Below, one piece after another: positions 1-8,798 of a stretch of 64,000 bases of DNA. The translations under genes were made by a program, and so were the position numbers. The stretch comes from Nitrospira sp. (GTDB lineage Bacteria; Nitrospirota; Nitrospiria; Nitrospirales; Nitrospiraceae), in assembly GCA_018242765.1 (NCBI GenBank), contig JAFEBH010000011.1:396659-460658 (forward strand). The letters run 5' to 3'. The notes beneath the pieces are model-generated. The model had not been told where the DNA came from. It did not search any database and worked only from the letters and a program-made list of their open reading frames with translations. Each line of letters starts with the position of its first letter. Positions within the stretch are counted from its first letter, which is position 1.

Positions 1-1
1 A

Positions 2-583
2 AATCCTCCCGCTCGTCTCTCTCGTGATGCCCCGGTTCAGAAGTCGAACTTCATGGCGTACAACATTCACGCCGTCTGGCAGCAGGAAGTGTGGGCAGCC
101 GTCGAACGGTCTCGTAAGTACATCAATAAGTACATGGGTGGCTTACTTACGGCGGAAAACGTCGAAGGCGCGGACGCCATCATCATTGCGTCCGGCAGTG
201 CTGCGGCCCAGTCGCGCGAAGCTGTGCGTCTCTGCAAGGACAAGGGGCTCAACGTCGGCCTCATCAAGGTTCGTTCGCTTCGCCCATTCCCGACGAAGGA
301 ACTGCGTGAATTGTGCGGAAAGACCAAATTGATCGTCGTGCCGGAATTCAACTACGTTGGGTGGCTGGCGAAAGAAGTGGCCACTGCGATCTATGGGTAC
401 TCCAAGGCCAAGATCATCGGCGGTCCGCGCGTGTATGGCGGTCAGTCTATGCCGGTGGAGTTGATCCTGGATGAAGTCGAGTCCGGTCTGACGGGCAAGA
501 AGTCGACGAACGTCGCGATGTCACAGGTCATGGGTGGTACCGTCAATCCAGACGAAGTTGCCCAGTTTATGCGAAGCATCTAA
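2..583 (+). CDS. 2-oxoacid:ferredoxin oxidoreductase alpha subunit, C-terminal part (window edge)
   Basis: The frame is open from the first bases of the window, so the N-terminus is cut off. The visible 193 residues match the C-terminal part of the alpha subunit of pyruvate or 2-oxoglutarate:ferredoxin oxidoreductases. A transketolase C-terminal-like domain starts near the ADAIIIASGS segment and runs through VRSLRPFP and VVPEFNYVGWLAKEV. These enzymes reductively carboxylate acetyl-CoA or succinyl-CoA with reduced ferredoxin in the rTCA cycle. Location beside the other rTCA genes supports that role. Pyruvate versus 2-oxoglutarate specificity cannot be decided from this fragment. A strong hairpin follows the stop, so this is probably the last gene of its transcript. 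Confidence 0.85.
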   Translation, partial: NPPARLSRDAPVQKSNFMAYNIHAVWQQEVWAAVERSRKYINKYMGGLLTAENVEGADAIIIASGSAAAQSREAVRLCKDKGLNVGLIKVRSLRPFPTKELRELCGKTKLIVVPEFNYVGWLAKEVATAIYGYSKAKIIGGPRVYGGQSMPVELILDEVESGLTGKKSTNVAMSQVMGGTVNPDEVAQFMRSI

Positions 584-605
584 AACACCAAGAAACGGTA
601 AAACG

Positions 606-648
606 AGAGCCCGTGCGGCATGTTGCCGGACGGGCTCTTTCATTTTTG
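606..648 (+). terminator. Rho-independent terminator after the oxidoreductase gene
   Basis: A 9-bp stem (AGAGCCCGT pairing with ACGGGCTCT) encloses a 15-nt loop and is followed by a T-rich stretch. It lies 23 bp after the stop codon. Confidence 0.8.
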
Positions 649-693
649 GGTCTATCTGATTGACCGGACAGACCAGAGAAACCAGATAGACCC
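648..693. repeat. 11-bp perfect inverted repeat between convergent genes
   Basis: GGGTCTATCTG at 648-658 is perfectly complementary to CAGATAGACCC at 683-693, with a 24-nt spacer. It sits between the end of the oxidoreductase gene and the end of the minus-strand gene at 707-955. It could act as a second, bidirectional stem-loop; it has no clear T-tract. Confidence 0.6.
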
Positions 694-706
694 AACAAAC
701 TGTTCA

Positions 707-955
707 CTACCCCTGAATCTCGTCCTCCACCATTTCCTCGCTGGCCGGCATCCCATAGGCTACATATTTGGCATAGGATAGATAGATCCCTGCACTATCT
801 GTCATAGCTTTGGACCCGGCCGTCAGCCGAACGACTTTGTCGGAGCCGGGTGGTTCAATGTTTTGGAGCATGGTGACGTGGTCGTGCAGGAGTCGGATAT
901 AGCGTTCCACTGCTGCTTCCACGTCTTTATAGGCCTTCAGAATATCATCCGTCAT
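707..955 (-). CDS. Hypothetical protein, 82 aa
   Basis: A small acidic helical protein starting MTDDILKAYKDVEAAVERY. An upstream in-frame start is possible, but the ATG at 955 has a good Shine-Dalgarno (GGAGG) seven bases before it. There is no signal peptide, membrane segment or recognised motif. The amphipathic N-terminal helix could support oligomerisation. It is divergent from the Rsm22-like gene, with 38 bp between the two starts. Function unknown. Confidence 0.6.
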   Translation of the reverse strand: MTDDILKAYKDVEAAVERYIRLLHDHVTMLQNIEPPGSDKVVRLTAGSKAMTDSAGIYLSYAKYVAYGMPASEEMVEDEIQG

Positions 956-993
956 GGTTGTCCTCCATAATAGCATGAGCATACACTACGTTC

Positions 994-2172
994 ATGGGAC
1001 GCCTCAACGCCACGGTATCACCAGAGATTCTTGATGCCATCCACGTCAATGTTGAGCGGGTAGGCCTTTCGAACAGGGAGCTTGCTCAGGCTGTAGTCGA
1101 ACTGTCCCGCATGTTCACCAAAGACCGAGATGGTCTCAATGGGTCGTACCTCAATGACAGATTCTTGGGCACGGCCTATCTCCAGTATTTCCTGCCAGTG
1201 AATCTAGCCAAGATTCAGGTGTTGCTGGATGAAATGCCTACTCCTGAAGTAAATAAGGGTTTCTCAGTCTTGGATCTTGGTGCAGGCCCTGGTACTGGAG
1301 CGTTGGCGGTCCTCGATTGGTGGCATCAGCGAAAGCTGCCGTATGCCTTGTCTGTTACCGCGATTGATGGCTCAGCAGAAGCTCTCAGACAAGCCAGGCA
1401 GTTGTGGGATCGATACTGCCAGGCGGCTAGTGTTGGAGCAGCGAGCTTGCAGGCCTATGGAGGAGATCTTGAGCGACGAGTCTGGTTGGAGCAGGTTAAA
1501 CCACGGGCGCCCTTTGATCTTATTATTCTCGCTAACTGCTTGAATGAGGTCTGTACAGATGCGCATGATCCAACCGCCATGCGCACTGGCCTGATAGTGG
1601 AATCCTTATCGCTCCTCGCACCGCACGGCACAGTGATGATCGTCGAGCCGGCTCTACGTGGAACCTCCCGAGGATTGTTTCACGTGCGTGACCGACTCCT
1701 CCAAGAAAGGAGCTGCACCGTTTATAGCCCTTGCCTCCATGAGTTAAGTTGTCCAGCCTTGGTGAAGCCTGATGATTGGTGTCACGAAGAGCGAGCTTGG
1801 GAACCGCCTGTAATAATTCAGGAGATTGGTGAGTCAGTTGGGTTCATCAAAGACGCGCTGAAGTTTTCCTATTTGTTACTCAGGAAGGATGGACGAACGA
1901 TCGTGGAGCGGCAACCTGACGTATATCGAGTTGTGAGCGAGCTGCGAGTTATGAAGGGGGAGAAGCGAGCCTGGCTCTGTAATGAACAAGGCCGACAAGA
2001 AGTCGGCCGGCAGGATCGTCTCGCATCGTCAAAAAGCGAAGCATTCGACCAATGGCATCGTGGCGCGATCGTGCAGATTGATCGGATTGCGCGTAAGGAA
2101 CGGAGAGGGAAGGTTTCGTCGCTAGGTCGGATCGAACAAGACGGAGCGGTAATCGTCATTCGTTCGGTCTAG
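994..2172 (+). CDS. Rsm22-like class I methyltransferase
   Basis: A 392-aa protein resembling the mitochondrial/bacterial Rsm22 family (small ribosomal subunit-associated methyltransferase). The SAM-binding motif VLDLGAGPGTGALAV lies around residues 91-105. Further on are the acidic loop after strand 2 (TAIDGS), LIILANCLNEV, and a cysteine-containing segment CPALVKPDDWCHEER typical of the family. The C-terminus carries a small basic domain (ERRGKVSSLGRI). Family members act on, or help assemble, the small ribosomal subunit, so a ribosomal RNA target is likely but unproven. The start ATG is close to the divergent neighbour, and no alternative start is better supported. Confidence 0.75.
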   Translation: MGRLNATVSPEILDAIHVNVERVGLSNRELAQAVVELSRMFTKDRDGLNGSYLNDRFLGTAYLQYFLPVNLAKIQVLLDEMPTPEVNKGFSVLDLGAGPGTGALAVLDWWHQRKLPYALSVTAIDGSAEALRQARQLWDRYCQAASVGAASLQAYGGDLERRVWLEQVKPRAPFDLIILANCLNEVCTDAHDPTAMRTGLIVESLSLLAPHGTVMIVEPALRGTSRGLFHVRDRLLQERSCTVYSPCLHELSCPALVKPDDWCHEERAWEPPVIIQEIGESVGFIKDALKFSYLLLRKDGRTIVERQPDVYRVVSELRVMKGEKRAWLCNEQGRQEVGRQDRLASSKSEAFDQWHRGAIVQIDRIARKERRGKVSSLGRIEQDGAVIVIRSV

Positions 2173-2495
2173 CTGTGGCTAGGTGATGAACCCTGTGCGC
2201 GTTCGAATTCAGCATTGACAGGTGGCTCAAGCTCACTTACTTTTCATGACTTGATTCTGGTGGGTAATTCAAATAAGAAGCCCATGAGCTTATACAGGAT
2301 TGAATAATAGATCTTCCAAATAAAGAGCAAGTCATTCGTGTTTCCAAGCTGGCTGTTTAGGATCAAAGCATGGCTGGAAGGTTCGAAGGCTCTACAGAGG
2401 AGATGACCAAGGTGTTGCAAGATCTGCCGGAGACGGTTTCCCGTTGAGTAGGGCGACGCAGGTCACGAATCACCGGTCATAGGAGGAGCAGCACG
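2173..2495. other. Intergenic region without a convincing gene
   Basis: About 320 bp between two methyltransferase genes. A 25-codon frame at 2370-2447 has no ribosome binding site and no recognisable product. A good Shine-Dalgarno (AGGAGGAG) for the next gene lies at the end. I see no strong hairpin or repeat. Confidence 0.5.
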
Positions 2496-3320
2496 ATGGA
2501 CGAGAGCATGGGACGGCTTCTGGATCATACGGACGGCATGGGGCAGGCCAAGATGTTCTCAAAGGCCTGGTACAACGAATACTTCAAGCGCGCCTATACG
2601 AGCCGGACTCATGCCCAGTTTTGCGAAGCGGTGTACGGGCGTGACCTCTGTCAGCACGGTATGATGGATGTGGAGGAAATGGATTTTTTGGCTTCGTTGC
2701 TCAAGCCCGGCGAGCAGGTTCTTGAAATCGGCTGTGCCAACGGCCGCATCACCGAATATCTGGCCGAAAAAACCAGTTGTTCGATTCTTGGGATCGATTA
2801 CTCGGACGTGGCCATCTCTCAGGCTCAAGACCGCACTCAGTCCAAAACAGGAAGGCTGAGTTTTCGATGCGTAGATCTGATCGCCGACGACATCCCCGGT
2901 GAGGGGTATGACACCATCATCGCCGTGGACTGTGTCTATTTCATGGGCAACTACGATGTGACGATCAGAAAGCTGAATAATAAGCTGAAACCAGGCGGCC
3001 GGATGATCGTGGCGGCGTTCCAAGCCAAGGAGGAGGGTGATCCGGAAGACGTTTTAGAGCCCGGACGTACCCGTATGGCTCGGGTCCTGCAGACGTTGGG
3101 GCTGGTGTACCGGCAGTATAATTTCACGCCGAATATTCGAAACCATTGGGTGAAGAACTACGAAGTCTCTCGAGCGATGTATCGAGAATTTGCTGCCGAG
3201 GGGAATGAGTTTCTCGCCGATGCGCGCATTGCCGAGAACGGATGGTTCAAGGATCATGCGGAACGTGGAACGCTGGTGCGGTTCTTATACGTCATCAATC
3301 ATAATCCCGATGTGGCATAG
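2496..3320 (+). CDS. SAM-dependent methyltransferase (class I, unknown substrate)
   Basis: A 274-aa protein with a complete class I SAM fold: motif I VLEIGCANGRITEYLAE near residues 75-91, the acidic strand-2 end ILGIDYSD, the strand-4 region YDTIIAVDCVYFM and the post-motif LKPGGRMIVAAF. An N-terminal helical extension of about 65 residues includes AKMFSKAWYNEYFKRAYTS, and the C-terminal segment is long. This resembles small-molecule or lipid methyltransferases more than RNA enzymes. A Shine-Dalgarno AGGAGGAGC precedes the ATG. It stands alone in orientation, so there is no operon context for its substrate. Confidence 0.75.
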   Translation: MDESMGRLLDHTDGMGQAKMFSKAWYNEYFKRAYTSRTHAQFCEAVYGRDLCQHGMMDVEEMDFLASLLKPGEQVLEIGCANGRITEYLAEKTSCSILGIDYSDVAISQAQDRTQSKTGRLSFRCVDLIADDIPGEGYDTIIAVDCVYFMGNYDVTIRKLNNKLKPGGRMIVAAFQAKEEGDPEDVLEPGRTRMARVLQTLGLVYRQYNFTPNIRNHWVKNYEVSRAMYREFAAEGNEFLADARIAENGWFKDHAERGTLVRFLYVINHNPDVA

Positions 3321-3413
3321 CCGATACGGATTCGGCTATGGGCGACACATTCGGCTGAGAAGCCGCCGTGGGTCTCATCAATTTGGAATCCTTAAGTTGG
3401 AAGGCTCTTCAGC

Positions 3414-3593
3414 TTAATCCGCTTCCGGCTCTGAACTGCCGTGCTGGTGAGACACCTTGTCTTCCTCGAAGAGGTCCGCCATTTCTTCTGCCATGACGGC
3501 AGCATCGTCCTGAACGGCGAACACGGGAATCTCTTTTCTCACCTTGGGTTTTTCTTCCGGCGAGGGGTCGGGTTGTTTTGGCGTGTCACTCAT
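3414..3593 (-). CDS. Hypothetical acidic protein, 59 aa
   Basis: A short, charged, proline-rich N-terminus (MSDTPKQPDPSPEEKPKVRK) is followed by an acidic helix (MAEEMADLFEEDK). No signal peptide or metal motif is visible. The start at 3593 is chosen over one six codons upstream because the upstream residues look non-conserved. It lies 30 bp downstream of the zinc-ribbon gene and is probably cotranscribed with it. Function unknown. Confidence 0.5.
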   Translation of the reverse strand: MSDTPKQPDPSPEEKPKVRKEIPVFAVQDDAAVMAEEMADLFEEDKVSHQHGSSEPEAD

Positions 3594-3623
3594 AGTCTCA
3601 GTATACACCAACGTTGGGAACAG

Positions 3624-3983
3624 TTATTCAAAGGCCTCGAGTGAAGATTTCTCGACAAATTGTCGCTGACAGCCCTGACAGGTCACGAAGTAGTAGGCAT
3701 CCCGCACGGACAGGGTGGCTCGAAGGTCGAGGCTGACCCCCCGATGATTGCAGGCTGTGCAGGAGATCTCCTTGAGTCTGAGCGGCACATCAGGCTGTGT
3801 TCGCAGATAGAACTCCATATCAGCATAGACTGGAAACGTATAAAAGCACTTCTTGCAGAGCCCCCTCCAGTCGCCATCGGCCCCCATGAACCGCTCATCA
3901 ATGGCAAAGCTGGATTGTTTGCAGATGGCGCATGGGACCGTGTTCAGGCGTCGTTCCACTTCTTGCTGAGTGAGTGTAACCAT
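3624..3983 (-). CDS. Zinc-ribbon protein, 119 aa, unknown function
   Basis: From the ATG at 3983 the protein begins MVTLTQQEVERRL. It carries two pairs of CxxC motifs: CAIC with CKKC in the first half, CTAC with CQGC in the second. This predicts two zinc ribbons, or one bipartite site. The predicted fold is small, soluble and mostly beta. An upstream in-frame start would run into the divergent phosphatase gene and lacks a ribosome binding site. It probably shares a transcript with the acidic 59-aa gene downstream. The partner (nucleic acid or protein) cannot be deduced. Confidence 0.6.
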   Translation of the reverse strand: MVTLTQQEVERRLNTVPCAICKQSSFAIDERFMGADGDWRGLCKKCFYTFPVYADMEFYLRTQPDVPLRLKEISCTACNHRGVSLDLRATLSVRDAYYFVTCQGCQRQFVEKSSLEAFE

Positions 3984-4082
3984 ATTGAGAGTATAACGGG
4001 CGAGGAAAAGAAATCGCAACTCCGGTTCGGAGAATGATGAATGCCTTGACGGTTTGAGGGGCAGGTTTATACTCAACTTACG

Positions 4083-4493
4083 ATGCATATGATCACGGAC
4101 CGGCTATTGGTGGGGAACATTGACGATGCGAAGCAGCCAACGACGGCTATAGGTACACTGCTGCTGGTAGCCGAAGAGTTGACCGTTACTCCTGCCGCCT
4201 GGGTGGATTACCAGCACATTCCGTTTCGAGAGTTTGCCAAGGCCGACCACGCAAAACTGGCTCAAGCCGTTGAGTGGCTTGAACCGCGAGTGCCGAAGGG
4301 GCGGACACTGGTCTGTTGCCGAGCTGGGATGGGCCGGTCCGTATCGGTGGTCATGGCCTATCTTTGCTGCGTGGAGGGCCAAACATATGATGAAGTGTTG
4401 AAGCTAATCATGACTCGCCGTCCGAGTGCGATGCCGCTCCCGAATCTACAAGTTGCGATCGAACAGGTCCGACAGCGTCGGCGTGCCGCGTAG
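4083..4493 (+). CDS. Dual-specificity protein phosphatase family protein
   Basis: A 136-aa protein with the catalytic signature C79-x5-R85 followed by Ser (CRAGMGRS), the P-loop of dual-specificity and tyrosine phosphatases. The general-acid region is around the FAKADH segment upstream. The size fits a minimal DSP domain with no accessory domains. The residue before the nucleophile is Cys rather than the usual His, which is a mild departure. It begins MHMITDRLLVGNIDDA, typical of DSPs. Probable role: removal of phosphate from protein or small-molecule substrates in the cytoplasm. Confidence 0.8.
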   Translation: MHMITDRLLVGNIDDAKQPTTAIGTLLLVAEELTVTPAAWVDYQHIPFREFAKADHAKLAQAVEWLEPRVPKGRTLVCCRAGMGRSVSVVMAYLCCVEGQTYDEVLKLIMTRRPSAMPLPNLQVAIEQVRQRRRAA

Positions 4494-4610
4494 GACGATT
4501 CACCTCCTCTCCATCCTGGCCCTGTCGGTTCTCTAGCAAGGCTATCTTGCCTTTCGTGAAGGTCCATGGCGTAATGCGACCAGTCTGAAGCTCTGTCGTT
4601 CAATCGTATT

Positions 4611-5450
4611 ATGCCAGAACTCCCGGAAGCCGAAGTCGTGACTCGACAAATCCGTGCCCGCCTCCTGGGAGCACGGCTGACCGAGGTATGGATCGGACGA
4701 GAAGATATTGTTCGAGAGGGGTATGCCGCCGCATCGTGGTATCGAGGTGCTACCTTGCAATCGGTCAACCGATACGGCAAGAGCGTGGCCTTAGCATTTG
4801 TGAACAGCCACGATTGTCGCTATGTCGTGGCGGAGCTGGGGATGACCGGGCTCCTTCTGTTCCCATCCGTACAGGTGAAACATCCGCAACATGTTCATGT
4901 GAGGCTGTTGTTTGAAGGTGGCTGCGAGCCTGAACTGCGGTACTGGAATCCGCGCAGATTTGGACGGCTGTCGTTTTTAGATAAAGCCGGACTTGACCAG
5001 TATTGCACTCGCCGATTCGGGCTGGATCCATTGTCGGCGTCTCAGCAAGATGTTCTCAAACTCTTGCGGGAGCGCCGTGGGCGGCTCAAGGCACTCTTGA
5101 TGCATCAACAAGCTATTGCCGGTATTGGGAATATCTATGCGAATGAAATTCTCTTCCGCGCCGGCCTTCACCCGAACAGCCAAGTCAGTCGCCTGTCGGC
5201 AAGCAAGGCCGACAGGCTCCATGCGATCATGCGAGCGGTTTTGGATGAGGCCATTAGGCATGGGGGATCGAGTGTCCGAGACTTTTTTGCCCCTGATGGG
5301 ACCGAAGGACAATACAAACGCCAGCATCTAGTCTATGGGAAAGCAGGGCAACCTTGTCCGAATCGTTGCGGTGGGGTGATTCAGCGACTCCGAGGAGAGC
5401 GAAGCTCCTATTTTTGTCCTCGCTGTCAACCAGTACGTCGGAAGCGATGA
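4611..5450 (+). CDS. mutM: Formamidopyrimidine-DNA glycosylase (Fpg/MutM)
   Basis: A 279-aa base-excision repair enzyme that removes 8-oxoguanine and formamidopyrimidines and cleaves the abasic strand. The N-terminus MPELPEAEVV supplies the catalytic proline (residue 2) and glutamate. The helix-two-turn-helix segment GIGNIYANEILFRAGLHP is intact. The C-terminus holds the four-cysteine zinc finger CPNRC...CPRC. The usual MPELPEVET is slightly altered (AEVV), but the catalytic residues are kept. It appears to be a single-gene unit just before the rTCA cluster. Confidence 0.92.
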   Translation: MPELPEAEVVTRQIRARLLGARLTEVWIGREDIVREGYAAASWYRGATLQSVNRYGKSVALAFVNSHDCRYVVAELGMTGLLLFPSVQVKHPQHVHVRLLFEGGCEPELRYWNPRRFGRLSFLDKAGLDQYCTRRFGLDPLSASQQDVLKLLRERRGRLKALLMHQQAIAGIGNIYANEILFRAGLHPNSQVSRLSASKADRLHAIMRAVLDEAIRHGGSSVRDFFAPDGTEGQYKRQHLVYGKAGQPCPNRCGGVIQRLRGERSSYFCPRCQPVRRKR

Positions 5451-5557
5451 TGGTCAATCTTGAAAAGTCTTTATCTTTTAATGTGTTATGTGTCGGTTCC
5501 AGTGAAGACTCTATCGCTAGGCCTTTTGATCCCTCTTGATTTAGTCCCTCTGGTGTC

Positions 5558-5587
5558 TTGAGTCATCCTGCTGAGTTCCGTTAGAAT
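5558..5587 (+). promoter_or_regulatory. Candidate sigma70-type promoter for the ATP-citrate lyase genes
   Basis: TTGAGT (5558-5563) and TAGAAT (5582-5587) are separated by 18 bp. They lie about 45 bp upstream of the aclB start, in the only sizeable gap before the rTCA genes. Confidence 0.35.
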
Positions 5588-5631
5588 CCGGATCCCCTAT
5601 TTGCCTGAGTTACTACGAAGGAGAATTCGCA

Positions 5632-6828
5632 ATGGCTAAGGTGTTGGAAGGCCCTGGTATGGGGCTGATGAAGAAGTGGGGGATTCACGTCCCCAACCAT
5701 GTCGTCGTCACGTCTGCCGACGAACTGACCAAACTCGGACAAGCCAATGATTGGATGAAGACCTCGAAGCTGGTAGCGAAGGCGCACGAGGCGCTCGGGT
5801 CACGCTTTAAGCTCGGTCTGGTTAAGGTTGGCCTTGATCTCAATGCGGCAGTGGCGGCGACCAAGGAAATGATCGGTCGTCAGGTCGGCAGTATTACCGT
5901 CTCGCAGGTCATTATTTCTGAGATGGTCCCACATAAGGAAGAATACTATTGCGCGGTGAAGTCCACTCGCGAAGGCAGTGAGATTCTCGTGGCCAATTGC
6001 GGTGGGGTCGAGGTCGAGTCGAATTGGGACCGTGTGAAACGTCTGTGTCTGGAGGTTGGGCAAAGTCCTTCGGCTGCTCAACTAGAAAAGCTCTCGAAAG
6101 ATGCGGGATTTACCGGTTCACTTGCGAAGAAGGTAGCCGACTTTGCCGGCAAGATGTTCACCTGCTTTGACAGTGAAGATGCCCAGTATCTCGAAGTGAA
6201 CCCCGTCGTCACGCGTGAGAGCGATGGGGAGTTGGTCGCGCTGGATGCGGTGACGTTGCTGGACGGCGATGCCAAATTCCGGCACCCGGACTGGAACTTT
6301 ACCTTTGCCGCGGAATTCGGCCGGTCCTACAGTAAGGACGAAGTGGAAGTCATGGCGGTCGACAGCAAGATCAAGGGCTCAGTGAAGTTCATCGAGATTC
6401 CGGGCGGTGACACGGCCATGCTGCCGGCCGGTGGTGGCGCCAGTGTCTACTATTCTGATGCGGTTGTGGCGCGCGGCGGCAAGCTGGCGAACTATGCTGA
6501 GTATTCCGGTGATCCGCCGGATTGGGCTGTGGAAGTGCTGACGGAGAAGGTCTGTTCATTGCCTGGCATCAAGAACATCATTGTCGGTGGCGCTATTGCG
6601 AATTTCACCGATGTGAAAAAGACCTTCGGGGGCATCATTAATGGGTTTCGCAAGGCGAAGGGTGACGGCAAGTTGAAGGGCGTGAAGATCTGGGTGCGTC
6701 GCGGCGGACCTCGTGAGAAGGAAGGTCTCGATGCGATGCGCGCACTGAAAGACGAGGGCTTCGACATCAACGTCTTCGACCGCAATACCCCACTGACGGA
6801 CATCGTCGACAAAGCGTTACAAAAGTAA
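5632..6828 (+). CDS. aclB: ATP-citrate lyase beta subunit (ATP-grasp/CoA-ligase part)
   Basis: A 398-aa protein, the usual length for the small subunit of the two-subunit ATP-citrate lyase of rTCA bacteria such as Chlorobium. It corresponds to the N-terminal part of animal ACLY: an ATP-grasp domain followed by a citrate-binding Rossmann-like domain. Visible landmarks are QYLEVNPVVTRESDGELVALDA (metal/ATP site), the glycine-rich LPAGGGASVYYSD, and ending FDRNTPLTDIV. The enzyme cleaves citrate to acetyl-CoA and oxaloacetate, the key irreversible step of the rTCA cycle. A Shine-Dalgarno AAGGAGA precedes the start. It lies 69 bp before aclA. Confidence 0.93.
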   Translation: MAKVLEGPGMGLMKKWGIHVPNHVVVTSADELTKLGQANDWMKTSKLVAKAHEALGSRFKLGLVKVGLDLNAAVAATKEMIGRQVGSITVSQVIISEMVPHKEEYYCAVKSTREGSEILVANCGGVEVESNWDRVKRLCLEVGQSPSAAQLEKLSKDAGFTGSLAKKVADFAGKMFTCFDSEDAQYLEVNPVVTRESDGELVALDAVTLLDGDAKFRHPDWNFTFAAEFGRSYSKDEVEVMAVDSKIKGSVKFIEIPGGDTAMLPAGGGASVYYSDAVVARGGKLANYAEYSGDPPDWAVEVLTEKVCSLPGIKNIIVGGAIANFTDVKKTFGGIINGFRKAKGDGKLKGVKIWVRRGGPREKEGLDAMRALKDEGFDINVFDRNTPLTDIVDKALQK

Positions 6829-6897
6829 CGAGCTATTAGCCATGAGCTGTCGGCTGAATGTCTGACTGCAGACAGCTTCACTGTTGGAGGATTTTCG

Positions 6898-8718
6898 ATG
6901 AGTATTCTGGCCAATAAAGACACCCGCGTGGTGATTCAAGGTGGTGCCGCCGGTGTCAATGCAGCCCGCCGCATGGCGGAGTTCTGTTACCTGATTAAGC
7001 GCCCCCTCACGGTCGAGGCGTTTGTCTATCCGCCCGACGCCGGCAAGACGAATGAAGTGCCGTATGGCAGTGGGCTGATTGCGATCCCTATCTACAAGAC
7101 AATCGCGGAAGCCACGAAACATCATCCAGCGATCAACACCAGCCTTGTCTACATCGGTGCCGACCGTGCCATGAAAGGTGGCATGGAGGCCTTGGATGAT
7201 CCACATATTAAAGTCGTCTCCATGATCACCGAGGGTGTTCCGGAGAAGGATGCCAAGTTACTTGGAGCCCATGCCAGAAAGCTGGGGAAGGTCTTCAATG
7301 GCCCATCTTCAATCGGTATCATCTCGGCCGGGGCTTGCCGGTTGGGTGTCATCGGTGGTGCGTTCGACAATCTGGTCCTCTCAAAGTTATATCGTGAAGG
7401 TTCTTTCGGTGTCATTACGAAGTCAGGTGGTCTCTCGAATGAAATTATCTGGATTTGCTCGCAATTTGCCGATGGCATCACGACGGCTATCGGTATCGGT
7501 GGCGATGCCTATCCTGGTACCGACTATGTGAGCTATCTCGAAATGTTCGAAAACGATCCGCAAACCAAGGCGGTCGTCATCGTCGGTGAAATGGGCGGCG
7601 ATCTTGAGGAGCGAGCGGCGGAGTGGTATGGCGCTAAGAAGCGTCGTGTGAAGTTGATCGGTGTGGTCTCCGGGTTCTGCCAGGAGAGCTTGCCGAAGGG
7701 CATGAAGTTCGGCCATGCCGGCGCCAAAGAAGGCATGAAGGGCGAGGGGTCGGCTCGATCAAAGTCCGATGCGCTCAAGAAAGCCGGCGCCGTTGTCCCA
7801 CCGACGTTTGGTGCCCTTGGTCCGGTGATCAAGGAAACCTATCAGGATCTGCTCAAATCTGGCCAGGTGAAAGAGCCGGTGGAGCCAGCTGTCCTGCCTA
7901 AGTTGCCAAAGTCAATTGAAGAGGCGATGAAGGCAGACGAAGTGATGGTGGCTCCGTTGATCAGGACCACGATCAGCGACGACCGTGGCGATGAGCCTTG
8001 CTACGACGGGTATCCGGCCTCGGAGCTCATCAATAAGGGCTACGAGATTCCCCACGTCATCGGCTTACTTTGGGACAAGCGCCTCATCTCGAAGCAGGAA
8101 GCGGAAATCATCAAGCGCATCATGATGCTGTCGGCGGATCACGGGCCTTGCGTCAGTGGTGCCTACGCGACGATCCTTGCGGCCTGCGCTGGAATCGGTC
8201 TGTCTCAAGCAGTTGCGGCAGGTCTCATCATGATTGGTCCGCGTTTCGGCGGTGCCGTGACGGACGCTGGTCGCTGGTTTAAGTATGCCGTTGATAACAA
8301 GATGACGGTCGAGGACTTCTTGGCCTACATGAAGAAGAATGTCGGTCCGGTGCCGGGCATCGGTCATCGAGTGAAGAGCTTGCGCAATCCGGACAAGCGG
8401 GTGAAGGAGCTTGTGGGCTACGTGAAGAGCTTGCACATCAAAACGCCATGCCTCGATTTTGCCTTGGCGGTGGAGCAGGTCACGGCAGTGAAGAAGGATA
8501 ACTTGATTCTGAATGTGGACGGCACGATGGCGGCCGTGTTGGTCGACTTGGGATTCCCGGTCGATAGTTTGAACGGATTCTTCATCTTGTCGCGCACGAT
8601 CGGATTGATCGGCCACTGGGTCGATCAGAAGCGCCAGGACAGCCGCTTGATCCGGTTGTTCGATTACCTGGTGAATTACGCGGCACCCAAACGGAGAGAA
8701 GTGCCTCCGCTCAAGTAG
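6898..8718 (+). CDS. aclA: ATP-citrate lyase alpha subunit (catalytic, citrate synthase-like part)
   Basis: A 606-aa protein corresponding to the C-terminal part of animal ACLY. The N-terminal CoA-binding/ligase domains contain the phosphohistidine loop FGHAGAKEG, with His273 as the likely phosphorylated residue. The C-terminal citrate synthase homology domain has GPRFGGAVTDAG and PVPGIGHRVKS, the CoA- and oxaloacetate-binding signatures. With aclB it forms the hetero-oligomeric enzyme that opens citrate in carbon fixation. A Shine-Dalgarno GGAGG lies before the ATG. The spacer to aclB contains imperfect AGCTGTCGGCTGA-type repeats. Confidence 0.94.
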   Translation: MSILANKDTRVVIQGGAAGVNAARRMAEFCYLIKRPLTVEAFVYPPDAGKTNEVPYGSGLIAIPIYKTIAEATKHHPAINTSLVYIGADRAMKGGMEALDDPHIKVVSMITEGVPEKDAKLLGAHARKLGKVFNGPSSIGIISAGACRLGVIGGAFDNLVLSKLYREGSFGVITKSGGLSNEIIWICSQFADGITTAIGIGGDAYPGTDYVSYLEMFENDPQTKAVVIVGEMGGDLEERAAEWYGAKKRRVKLIGVVSGFCQESLPKGMKFGHAGAKEGMKGEGSARSKSDALKKAGAVVPPTFGALGPVIKETYQDLLKSGQVKEPVEPAVLPKLPKSIEEAMKADEVMVAPLIRTTISDDRGDEPCYDGYPASELINKGYEIPHVIGLLWDKRLISKQEAEIIKRIMMLSADHGPCVSGAYATILAACAGIGLSQAVAAGLIMIGPRFGGAVTDAGRWFKYAVDNKMTVEDFLAYMKKNVGPVPGIGHRVKSLRNPDKRVKELVGYVKSLHIKTPCLDFALAVEQVTAVKKDNLILNVDGTMAAVLVDLGFPVDSLNGFFILSRTIGLIGHWVDQKRQDSRLIRLFDYLVNYAAPKRREVPPLK

Positions 8719-8798
8719 AAGCGATTAGACTATGGCCGTCAGGCTTCAGTAGCTGAGCGTTGAAACTGATTGCTGATACCCCTGTAAGGAGATAAGTC

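Noticed and set aside
2370..2447. 25-codon frame starting MAGRFEGSTEEMTK
   Set aside because: No ribosome binding site and no known family; too short to support.
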